A DNA stretch of 10,208 nucleotides from Lachnospiraceae bacterium (GTDB lineage Bacteria > Bacillota > Clostridia > Lachnospirales > Lachnospiraceae). Below are positions 1-5,780 of the stretch, piece after piece. The DNA lies in NCBI GenBank assembly GCA_017964745.1, contig JAGCRJ010000321.1:1-10208 (forward strand), given 5' to 3'. The position numbers and the translations under genes are program-made. Position 1 is the stretch's first letter; every line of letters starts with the position of its first letter. The notes under the pieces are model-generated. The model searched no databases and was not told the origin of the DNA. It saw only the letters and a list, made by a program, of their open reading frames with translations.

Positions 1-602
1 ATGAGAGCCGTCAGGACAAGCTTCTCGACATCATCTCCGAGTGCGAGAAGGCCGGTAATCCCGATATGGTATTCGAGTTCTGCTCAACCTCAAAGGTTTC
101 CTTTGCGGGAGCGGGAATCTCCGCAGTAGCTTCATCTGCAGCCAACATCGCAGACATCAAGAAGTCACTTACCGTACAGACCATCGGATACGACAAGATC
201 AACCAGCTCAGACATGTCAGATATTTCAAGGACATTAACGGCGTGAAGGAGCACATGAAGAAGCATGCCGCACTCCTTCGTCCCAAGTTTGAAGCATGCG
301 AGCAGGTACTTAAGAACGAACTCGACGGAACAGGCATCGCAACCTGGACAACTCCCAACGGAGGATATTTCATCTCCCTCGAAGTTATGGCGGGATGTGC
401 AAAGAAGGTCGTAGCAATGTGCAAGGAAGCAGGCGTCACCCTTACAGGTGCCGGCGCAACCTATCCTTACAAGAACGATCCCAAGGATTCCAACATCCGT
501 ATCGCACCCTCATATCCTTCACCCGAAGAGATGTCCCAGGCCACCGATCTCCTCGTACTCTGCGTAAAGCTCGCAGCAGTTGAGAAACTCCTCGAAGTAT
601 AA
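1..602 (+). CDS. PLP-dependent class I aminotransferase, MocR-type aspartate aminotransferase family (3' part only)
   Basis: The reading frame enters from the left edge (first full codon at position 3) and stops at TAA 600-602, leaving about 199 C-terminal residues of a family that is usually about 420-430 aa. The stretch STSKVSFAGAG holds the lysine (codon at 93-95) expected to form the Schiff base with pyridoxal phosphate. Near the C-terminus, SNIRIAPSYPS supplies the arginine that binds the substrate carboxylate. The overall pattern (an ECEKAGNPD-like segment before the lysine, then the long insert and a GGYFISLEV segment) matches the Pfam Aminotran_MocR group, which includes the Corynebacterium AspT-type aspartate aminotransferase. 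From family knowledge it would transfer amino groups between an amino acid such as aspartate and 2-oxoglutarate in the cytoplasm; substrate cannot be read from this fragment. The next gene lies 149 bp downstream behind a repeat element, so co-transcription is uncertain. Confidence 0.88.
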   Translation, partial: ESRQDKLLDIISECEKAGNPDMVFEFCSTSKVSFAGAGISAVASSAANIADIKKSLTVQTIGYDKINQLRHVRYFKDINGVKEHMKKHAALLRPKFEACEQVLKNELDGTGIATWTTPNGGYFISLEVMAGCAKKVVAMCKEAGVTLTGAGATYPYKNDPKDSNIRIAPSYPSPEEMSQATDLLVLCVKLAAVEKLLEV

Positions 603-613
603 TACCGATCATC

Positions 614-731
614 AATGAGTCACGGGGGACAGTGCCTGTGACTCATTTATATTAATCCGCGGGTCCTGCCGCTATGTGTGATCTGCAGACTTAAGATAAA
701 AATATGTGTCACAGGCACTGTCCCCGGTGAC
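614..731. repeat. REPIN-like element: two inverted copies of a palindromic repeat
   Basis: Two copies of one 24-nt unit lie in opposite orientation at 619-642 and 708-731. The core GGGGACAGTGCCTGTGAC at 625-642 is an exact reverse complement of 708-725, and the full 24-nt units differ at one base. Each unit is itself palindromic at its ends (GTCAC at 619-623 with GTGAC at 638-642; GTCAC at 708-712 with GTGAC at 727-731). The left unit extends to a 10-bp stem, 614-623 with 638-647. The 65-bp spacer contains no credible gene. The whole can fold as one long hairpin or as two separate ones. Paired inverted REPs are the definition of a REPIN, and such elements are usually non-autonomous and mobilised by Y1-type REP-associated transposases. 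I recall GGGGAC-type palindromes as common between genes in Clostridia, but copy number here is unverified. The right arm ends about 12 nt before the ribosome binding site of the Nudix gene. Confidence 0.8.
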
Positions 732-751
732 GAACGGAAAAAGGTGAGATT

Positions 752-1291
752 ATGGATGAGATAAAGAGAATAGACAGAACCCTGATCACAAAAGGCCGCG
801 TGATCGACTATTACCAGGACACGATGCAGATGCCCGACGGAAGCACGGTCAAGTGGGACCTGATCGATCATGTGGGAGCCGCCGCAGTGGTTGCGGTAAG
901 AGAAGACGGCAAGATCCTTATGGTGCGCCAGTACAGAAACCCTCTTGAGAGACAGACGCTCGAGATTCCCGCAGGAAAACTCGATTCAAAGGACGAAGAT
1001 CCAAGGAATGCCGCAGAACGCGAGCTTGCCGAGGAGACCGGATATATCTGTGACGATATAGAATATCTTACGACCATTTATACGACTGTTGCTTTCTGTA
1101 ACGAAAAGATCGGTCTTTTCCTTGCAAAGGGACTCAAAGACAGGCATCCCCAGCATCTCGACGATGACGAATACATCGACCTCGAGGCATATACCCTCGA
1201 TGAGGTCAGACAGATGATCTACGACGGCAAGATCCAGGATGCGAAAACGGTCATCGGCATCCTTCTGTACGCTTCAAAATATCACTTATAA
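752..1291 (+). CDS. Nudix hydrolase, ADP-ribose pyrophosphatase type
   Basis: This 179-aa protein is a cytoplasmic Nudix pyrophosphatase of the ADP-ribose class, which hydrolyses ADP-ribose or related nucleoside diphosphate derivatives to AMP plus ribose phosphate. The Nudix box runs from G75 to about Y98: IPAGKLDSKDEDP followed by RELAEETGY, with E91, E94 and E95 as the Mg-binding glutamates. The spacing between G75 and E82 is one residue longer than the textbook GX5E; I have seen this in clostridial relatives and do not regard it as damage. The upstream QYRNPLERQTLEIPAGK segment is typical of ADP-ribose pyrophosphatases rather than MutT. Length fits the family (170-210 aa). The start is the ATG at 752, preceded by AAAAAGGTGAG. 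It lies downstream of the repeat element with no clear promoter between, and ends 17 bp before a strong terminator. The exact substrate is inferred. Confidence 0.9.
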   Translation: MDEIKRIDRTLITKGRVIDYYQDTMQMPDGSTVKWDLIDHVGAAAVVAVREDGKILMVRQYRNPLERQTLEIPAGKLDSKDEDPRNAAERELAEETGYICDDIEYLTTIYTTVAFCNEKIGLFLAKGLKDRHPQHLDDDEYIDLEAYTLDEVRQMIYDGKIQDAKTVIGILLYASKYHL

Positions 1292-1308
1292 TTTATTAAT
1301 TTTTTCTA

Positions 1309-1338
1309 CGGGCTTGTGGTCACAAGCCCGATTTTTTT
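1309..1338 (+). terminator. Rho-independent terminator after the Nudix gene
   Basis: CGGGCTTGTG at 1309-1318 pairs perfectly with CACAAGCCCG at 1321-1330, a GC-rich 10-bp inverted repeat with a very short loop, followed at once by A and seven T. This is a textbook intrinsic terminator and separates the upstream transcript from the recombinase gene. Confidence 0.92.
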
Positions 1339-1410
1339 ACCCCTTTTACAACATATTGTGGTGTGAAAAAAACGTAGAAATTTCGGTGTTTTTTCTATGC
1401 TTTTTTTTCC

Positions 1411-1439
1411 TTGAAAATCCGTCAAACGTTTTCTATAAT
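1411..1439 (+). promoter_or_regulatory. Sigma-A type promoter for the XerD-like gene
   Basis: TTGAAA (1411-1416) and TATAAT (1434-1439) are separated by 17 bp, close to the consensus for the housekeeping sigma factor. The region upstream is T- and A-rich, compatible with an UP-like element. Transcription would begin near 1446 and give a leader of about 60 nt. That leader holds a small hairpin, CCGCT (1448-1452) with AGCGG (1460-1464). Confidence 0.8.
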
Positions 1440-1505
1440 GCGATTTGCCGCTGTTGGAGAGCGGAAAAAACAAGGCACGGAAGCCGGTTAGGAATTTACT
1501 TATCG

Positions 1506-2378
1506 ATGGGGAAGCATCTCGACTTATTCACTCAGTATCTCGGCGAAGAGAAGAAAATGTCCGAGAACACTATTCAGTCCTACAGAAGGGACCTTACCAG
1601 ACTTGAAAGCTATTGCAACGGACTTGCGATAGAAGATCTTACCGAAGTAACACAGCACAATCTCGAAAGCTATATTGATTACCTTGAGGCAGGCGATTTC
1701 AAGACCTCCACGATCTCAAGAAATGTAGCTTCGATACATGCTTTTTATTCATATCTTTACACCTGTCACGAAGTTGAGACGGATGTATCAAGAGGACTCA
1801 CAAGCCCCAAGGTGGAGCGCACCAACCCCGATATCCTCACCGAGGATGAGGTTGTAAGGCTCCTTGAAGCTCCTTCGAGCGAAGATCCCAAGGGCTTAAG
1901 AGATAAAGCGATGCTCGAGGTAATGTACGCTACGGGCATCAAGGTTTCCGAGCTTGTAAAGCTCCGCATGCAGGATGTCGATCTGAGGACCGACATGCTC
2001 ATCGTAAACGGCAGGAGCATCCCTCTCGGAAGACATGCGAGAAGTGCAATGATCGCATATCTTGAGAGCGGAAGAGGCAAGCTTTTCGGAGAAAAGGAAA
2101 GCGACATTCTTTTCCCCAACTATCAGGGAGAGGCTATGTCAAGACAGGGATTCTGGAAGATCCTCAAGTCCTACGTTAAGGATGCCGGAATCGAGAAGGA
2201 CGTTACACCTTGCCTTCTGCGCCACAGCTTTGCGACTCATCTCATAGAGCACGGTGCGGATATCAAGAGTGTTTCGATAATGCTGGGACATTCCGATATA
2301 TCTACAACTCAGGTTTATGCCCGTATGGCGCAGAACTCCCTGAGAAAAACATATGCAGGAGCTCATCCCAGGAATTAA
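1506..2378 (+). CDS. XerD-like tyrosine recombinase with altered catalytic residues
   Basis: The 290-aa product has the two-part architecture of XerC/XerD: an N-terminal SAM-like core-binding domain (about 1-90, including SENTIQSYRRDL) and a C-terminal catalytic domain (about 108-285). The C-terminus, LGHSDISTTQVYARM and a final HPR, is very close to XerD. Recognisable catalytic residues are R239 (LLRHSFATHL), H262 (LGH) and the nucleophile Y271. Three other positions deviate: the first arginine, normally in TGxRVSEL, is K146; the beta-hairpin GKGNKER loop that carries the catalytic lysine is missing about five residues and reads VNGRSIPLG; the histidine of HxxR is C236. XerD normally resolves chromosome dimers at dif with XerC. 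Whether this copy is active is unclear. The open frame extends further upstream, but the ATG at 1506 is the only start that gives the family N-terminus and lies downstream of the promoter. Its Shine-Dalgarno (TAGGA near 1489-1493) is weak and distant. Confidence 0.88.
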   Translation: MGKHLDLFTQYLGEEKKMSENTIQSYRRDLTRLESYCNGLAIEDLTEVTQHNLESYIDYLEAGDFKTSTISRNVASIHAFYSYLYTCHEVETDVSRGLTSPKVERTNPDILTEDEVVRLLEAPSSEDPKGLRDKAMLEVMYATGIKVSELVKLRMQDVDLRTDMLIVNGRSIPLGRHARSAMIAYLESGRGKLFGEKESDILFPNYQGEAMSRQGFWKILKSYVKDAGIEKDVTPCLLRHSFATHLIEHGADIKSVSIMLGHSDISTTQVYARMAQNSLRKTYAGAHPRN

Positions 2379-2400
2379 GTAATAAACAACTACTACTACT

Positions 2401-2434
2401 GAGACATGGGGGCGGAGAACCGTCCCCATGTTTC
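2401..2434. repeat. Palindromic intergenic repeat (15-bp hairpin, AGAA loop)
   Basis: Positions 2401-2415 pair with 2420-2434, allowing two G-U pairs, around a four-base loop AGAA. The bottom strand contains GGGGACGGTTCTCC, which shares the GGGGAC-purine-GT core with the repeat pair at 614-731, so it may belong to the same broad family. It begins 23 bp after the recombinase stop codon. No T-run follows directly, so it is not a canonical terminator, although the hairpin could stabilise a 3' end. A second, AT-rich stem follows (CTGAAAA at 2437-2443 with TTTTCAG at 2453-2459). Confidence 0.7.
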
Positions 2435-2469
2435 AACTGAAAAGACATACTTTTTTCAGACTTTTAAGT

Positions 2470-2498
2470 TTGAACAGAGGCGGACAATATAGTATAAT
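2470..2498 (+). promoter_or_regulatory. Sigma-A type promoter for DAHP synthase and downstream genes
   Basis: TTGAAC (2470-2475) and a perfect TATAAT (2493-2498) are spaced by 17 bp. Transcription would start near 2505, leaving a leader of roughly 55 nt. I see no T-box, tryptophan-rich leader peptide or attenuator in that leader, so regulation of the enzyme is more likely at protein level. Confidence 0.82.
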
Positions 2499-2559
2499 GT
2501 CAAATTGGACGCGCATCTGTTCGGAAGGCGTGTTAAACGTGTAAAAAAAGGAAAAAAGT

Positions 2560-3591
2560 ATGTCATTCGAATTCATAAAAAAGCTCCCTACACCCGATGA
2601 GATAAGAGCCGAATATCCGGTTCCCGAAAGCGTAAGACAGATCAAGGCACAGCGTGATGCCGAGATCAGAAAAGTCTTTACCGGGGAATCCGATAAGTTT
2701 CTCGTTATAATCGGACCCTGCTCAGCGGATAATGAGGAGGCTGTCTGTGATTATGTCTGCAGACTTGCGAAGGTTAACGAGCAGGTTAAGGATAAGCTGA
2801 TCCTGGTTCCCAGGATCTATACCAACAAGCCCCGCACCACAGGCGACGGATACAAGGGCATTGTTCATCAGCCCGATCCCGAGAAGGGTGTGGATTTTGT
2901 TGCGGGACTTATCGCAATGAGACATATGCAGATAAGAGCGGTTGAAGAGACCGGTCTTACCGCTGCGGATGAAATGCTTTATCCCGAGAACTGGAGATAT
3001 GTGTCCGACATCCTTTCATACGTTGCGATCGGCGCACGTTCCGTAGAGGATCAGCAGCACAGACTCACGGTTTCCGGTTTTGATGTTCCCGCGGGAATGA
3101 AGAATCCCACCAGCGGAGATCTCGCCGTTATGATGAATTCCATCTATGCGGCACAGCATGCCCACTCCTTCATTTACAGGGGATGGGAGGTCAAGACCAC
3201 CGGCAACCCCGCCGCACATGCGGTTCTCAGAGGTGCCACCAATAAGCACGGAAACAATACGCCCAACTATCATTACGAGGATCTTGTCAGAGTTCTTGAT
3301 ATGTACAACAAGATGGATCTGATAAATCCCGCGGTTGTCATAGACGCCAACCATTCGAATTCAGATAAGCAGTTCAAGCAGCAGATCAGGATCGTAAAGG
3401 AAGTAATGCACAACCGTACCATCAACCCCGACATTAAGAATCTCGTCAAGGGTGTGATGATAGAAAGCTATATAGAAGAAGGAAATCAGAAGATCGGAGA
3501 AGGTGTCTACGGTAAGTCCATTACAGACCCCTGCCTCGGATGGGCTGATTCCGAAAGACTTATTCATGATATTGCGGATCTTGTGATCTGA
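2560..3591 (+). CDS. 3-deoxy-7-phosphoheptulonate (DAHP) synthase, class I AroF/AroG/AroH type
   Basis: This 343-aa cytoplasmic enzyme condenses phosphoenolpyruvate with erythrose 4-phosphate, the first step of the shikimate pathway to aromatic amino acids. Expected metal ligands are visible: C54 in IIGPCS, H265 in DANHSNSDK, E302 in MIESYIEEGNQ and D323 in SITDPCLGW. The phosphate-binding KPRTT (90-94) and the IGARSVEDQQHR and MKNPTSGDL motifs are intact. Length and the N-terminal extension match the E. coli AroF/G/H family, whose members are feedback-inhibited by single aromatic amino acids; which one applies here cannot be read. The ATG at 2560 is preceded by AAAAAAAGGAAAAAAGT. It is driven by the promoter at 2470-2498 and may be the first gene of a transcript running into the deacetylase. 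I leave the symbol blank because aroF, aroG and aroH cannot be told apart. Confidence 0.95.
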   Translation: MSFEFIKKLPTPDEIRAEYPVPESVRQIKAQRDAEIRKVFTGESDKFLVIIGPCSADNEEAVCDYVCRLAKVNEQVKDKLILVPRIYTNKPRTTGDGYKGIVHQPDPEKGVDFVAGLIAMRHMQIRAVEETGLTAADEMLYPENWRYVSDILSYVAIGARSVEDQQHRLTVSGFDVPAGMKNPTSGDLAVMMNSIYAAQHAHSFIYRGWEVKTTGNPAAHAVLRGATNKHGNNTPNYHYEDLVRVLDMYNKMDLINPAVVIDANHSNSDKQFKQQIRIVKEVMHNRTINPDIKNLVKGVMIESYIEEGNQKIGEGVYGKSITDPCLGWADSERLIHDIADLVI

Positions 3592-3602
3592 TAAAGGCTA
3601 TG

Positions 3603-3651
3603 CATAAACCTGCACGGCCTTATCGGCCGGCCGCAAAGGAGCAGGTTTATG
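3603..3651 (+). promoter_or_regulatory. Start-codon-sequestering inverted repeat upstream of the deacetylase
   Basis: CATAAACCTGC (3603-3613) is an exact 11-base reverse complement of GCAGGTTTATG (3641-3651). The second arm contains the end of the Shine-Dalgarno sequence (AAAGGAG, 3635-3641) and the whole ATG start codon at 3649-3651. Between the arms sits an inner hairpin, CGGCC (3615-3619) with GGCCG (3625-3629). If folded in the mRNA, the initiation codon would be paired. No T-tract follows, so a terminator role is unlikely. Seen directly: the pairing. Inferred: translational control. Confidence 0.6.
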
Positions 3652-4626
3652 AGCAAGCGAACAGAAAAGATCATCAGGATAATGATCCCTGCATTGCTCG
3701 CACTTATGTGCGCGGTGATAGCATTTCTCGGAGGAAGGGTTTCAAACCTTGAAAAGAGACTTGAGGGATACAGGGCGGCCACGCAGCTCGGCGAAAGAGA
3801 GAGCAGACTCGTACAGCTTTCCTGGATCGAGGAGAACGCTTACGCTTCATCCGATATTTCAGAGCTTGCCGCACGCACCTGTTCGGACGACTATGCATCG
3901 CTTGCATATCCCAGTGATGAGTACGAGGCTCATCCTTCATCCGGAGCGGGCTTATATGACAGGAACGGCGTAACATATGCGGCCGGTTCCGATTCCGACG
4001 GAGTACACAGGGTCTATCTTACATTTGACGACGGACCCAGCATATATACGGATGATATTCTCGACATCCTCGATGCTTACAATGTAAAAGCTACATTCTT
4101 TGTTGTGGGCAGGGAGAGCACGGCATCATATGCGAGATATCTGAGGATAATAGAAGAGGGACATACTCTCGGGATGCACTCTTACTCCCATATATACAGC
4201 GATATCTATGCATCGCCCGAAAGCTTTGCGGAAGATACCGAAAGGATACGTTCCCTTCTTGAAGACGTAACGGGTTATTCGCCCGTGTTCTACAGATTCC
4301 CCGGCGGAAGCTCCAACGATGTAAGTGCGACCGATATGCATGAGCTTGAAGAATATCTTGATTCGCAGGGTATCATTTACTTTGACTGGAACGTTTCAAG
4401 CGGCGATGCGGGTAAGACTCCGCTTACGCCCGATCAGATAATACAGAATGCACTTCAGGGAATAGAGAGCAGGGATACTACGGTGATTCTTTTCCATGAT
4501 ACGGCAGCAAAGCATTCAACGGTTTATGCGCTTCCGAGTATCATTGAAGCCATTCAGGCAATGGATAACACAGAAATACTTCCCATAACTTATGACACGA
4601 CTGTCATACAGCACGACCATCCCTGA
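3649..4626 (+). CDS. Membrane-anchored polysaccharide deacetylase (NodB/PgdA family)
   Basis: The 325-aa protein begins with a short basic stretch and one hydrophobic segment (about 8-30), best read as a signal anchor holding an extracytoplasmic enzyme. A variable linker (31-119) follows, with a heptad-like part at 31-60. The NodB domain spans about 120-315 and has all five motifs: TFDDGPS (125-131; D127 likely base, D128 metal ligand), HSYSH (177-181; H177 and H181 metal ligands), RFPGG (216-220), DWN (247-249) and LFHD (281-284). Such enzymes remove acetyl groups from N-acetylated wall sugars, commonly peptidoglycan GlcNAc or MurNAc, often giving lysozyme resistance; the substrate here is inferred. 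The start at 3649 has AAAGGAG seven bases upstream but lies in an inverted repeat. The bactofilin gene follows after 24 bp, so they are probably co-transcribed. Confidence 0.92.
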   Translation: MSKRTEKIIRIMIPALLALMCAVIAFLGGRVSNLEKRLEGYRAATQLGERESRLVQLSWIEENAYASSDISELAARTCSDDYASLAYPSDEYEAHPSSGAGLYDRNGVTYAAGSDSDGVHRVYLTFDDGPSIYTDDILDILDAYNVKATFFVVGRESTASYARYLRIIEEGHTLGMHSYSHIYSDIYASPESFAEDTERIRSLLEDVTGYSPVFYRFPGGSSNDVSATDMHELEEYLDSQGIIYFDWNVSSGDAGKTPLTPDQIIQNALQGIESRDTTVILFHDTAAKHSTVYALPSIIEAIQAMDNTEILPITYDTTVIQHDHP

Positions 4627-4650
4627 ACAATAAAAATACGGAGGTAACAA

Positions 4651-5754
4651 ATGGGTTTTTTCGGTGAATTAAAACAGGATCTGTCCCATGTAGCTGATTC
4701 CGCCAAGGAAAAAGAAGCGGCAGACGCACAGGCTGACAGCCTCCTTAATGATGCTGAACTTGTCGGACTCGACGAAGCCGCGGCACTCAGCAATGAAGAG
4801 ATTGAAGAAGAGATCCCCGCATCCGAAGAAGAGGTTGATGATGTTTCACTTCTTTTAAAGGATCTTGTATCGGATCTCGGCGGCGAAGACCTTCATGCCG
4901 CACCCGAAGAGAGTGAGGAAAGCACCGGAGATATCGGTGATGATATCGATGCGATACTTGCAGGTCTTTCCGCGGATTCGGAAGAGCCTGCGGAGGATGC
5001 GACCGAAGAAGAGCTTGCAGCGGCAGATACCGAAGCTGATGAAGCTCCCGCCGAAGAGGCACCGGAGACCGAGGATTATATGGCGGCTCTCGATCAGGCA
5101 TTCGCAGCCCTTACCGAAAAGGAAGAGGACGCTCCCGCTGAGGAAGAACCCGTAGCAGAGGAGATTCCCGAAGAGGAAGAAGAGCCCGAAGAAGAGACAA
5201 TCACAGAAACCAAAGAAACTTATGAGTATAAAGGAGCAGATGAAATGGAGACAGGTAATTATTCAGAAGAGACTTCCGTAATAACCGGAGGAATGGTTGT
5301 TAACGGTGACATCGAGTCGGCAGGATCACTCGATCTTATCGGTAAGGTAAACGGCGATGTATCCGTAAAAGGAAAGCTCAATGTGACCGGACATATCGTA
5401 GGTAATTCCGAGGCAAAGGAAGTATTCGCAGAGAATGCCAAGATCACCGGTAATGTCACCAGCGAAAGCTCTGTTAAGATCGGTGCCGGAACCGTAGTCG
5501 TAGGAAACATCTCCGCATTCAGCGCAGCAATCGCAGGTGCTGTAAAGGGCGACATCGATGTACACGGTCCCGTCATCCTTGATTCAACCGCTATCGTAAT
5601 GGGTAACATCCGCTCCAAGTCAGTACAGATCAACAACGGTGCTGCTCTTGAAGGTATCTGCTCACAGGCTTATGCAGAGGTCAGCCCTACCGCATTCTTT
5701 GATGATTACAAGCCCGAGACCAGACCCGAGAAGAAGTCCAAGAAAGAGAACTGA
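4651..5754 (+). CDS. Bactofilin with long acidic N-terminal region
   Basis: The 367-aa protein ends in a bactofilin (DUF583/PF04519) domain at about 208-345: a run of short beta-strand repeats with glycine turns (VVNGDIESAGSLDLIGKV, NVTGHIVGN, KITGNVTSESSVKIGAG, VKGDIDVHG). Bactofilins polymerise into nucleotide-independent filaments and scaffold cell-wall or membrane processes at the cytoplasmic face. Residues 1-200 are very rich in Glu, Asp, Ala and Pro and look disordered, apart from the opening MGFFGELKQDL, which may be a membrane-targeting helix, and three short hydrophobic patches near 64-76, 96-106 and 142-154. The tail (355-367) is lysine-rich. This is longer than a typical 120-200 aa bactofilin. 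The ATG at 4651 has a strong GGAGGT five bases upstream. A second in-frame start with its own ribosome binding site lies at 5245. It sits between a wall deacetylase and pyrH. Confidence 0.9.
   Translation: MGFFGELKQDLSHVADSAKEKEAADAQADSLLNDAELVGLDEAAALSNEEIEEEIPASEEEVDDVSLLLKDLVSDLGGEDLHAAPEESEESTGDIGDDIDAILAGLSADSEEPAEDATEEELAAADTEADEAPAEEAPETEDYMAALDQAFAALTEKEEDAPAEEEPVAEEIPEEEEEPEEETITETKETYEYKGADEMETGNYSEETSVITGGMVVNGDIESAGSLDLIGKVNGDVSVKGKLNVTGHIVGNSEAKEVFAENAKITGNVTSESSVKIGAGTVVVGNISAFSAAIAGAVKGDIDVHGPVILDSTAIVMGNIRSKSVQINNGAALEGICSQAYAEVSPTAFFDDYKPETRPEKKSKKEN
5230..5247 (+). promoter_or_regulatory. Internal ribosome binding site and in-frame start within the bactofilin gene
   Basis: AAAGGAG (5230-5236) stands eight bases before an in-frame ATG at 5245-5247 (Met199). 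Initiation here would give a 169-aa protein (METGNYSEETSV...) holding the whole bactofilin domain without the acidic region, the size of a conventional bactofilin. The sequence also encodes YKGADEM, so the match could be accidental. Use of the site is inferred. Confidence 0.5.
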
Positions 5755-5780
5755 TAGGATAAACCGTAAAGGAGACCGGT

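Noticed and set aside
990..1050. Damaged Nudix box because G-to-E spacing is one residue long
   Set aside because: All metal-binding glutamates are present and the longer spacing occurs, to my knowledge, in related clostridial ADP-ribose pyrophosphatases.
1303..1380. TTTCTACG (1303-1310) and CGTAGAAA (1373-1380) as an antiterminator pair
   Set aside because: Only eight bases pair over a long distance in an AT-rich stretch, and the promoter for the next gene lies beyond it; chance is the simpler explanation.
1239..1505. Upstream extension of the recombinase frame overlapping the Nudix gene
   Set aside because: The extra codons run through the terminator and the promoter, and the low-complexity translation has no XerD similarity; the family N-terminus begins at 1506.
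2401..2434. Intrinsic terminator of the recombinase gene
   Set aside because: The hairpin is strong, but the following bases are AACTGAAAAG with no T-run, so I list it as a repeat and not a terminator.
2505..2559. Attenuator or T-box controlling DAHP synthase
   Set aside because: The leader is only about 55 nt, with no terminator hairpin, no leader peptide and no T-box sequence.
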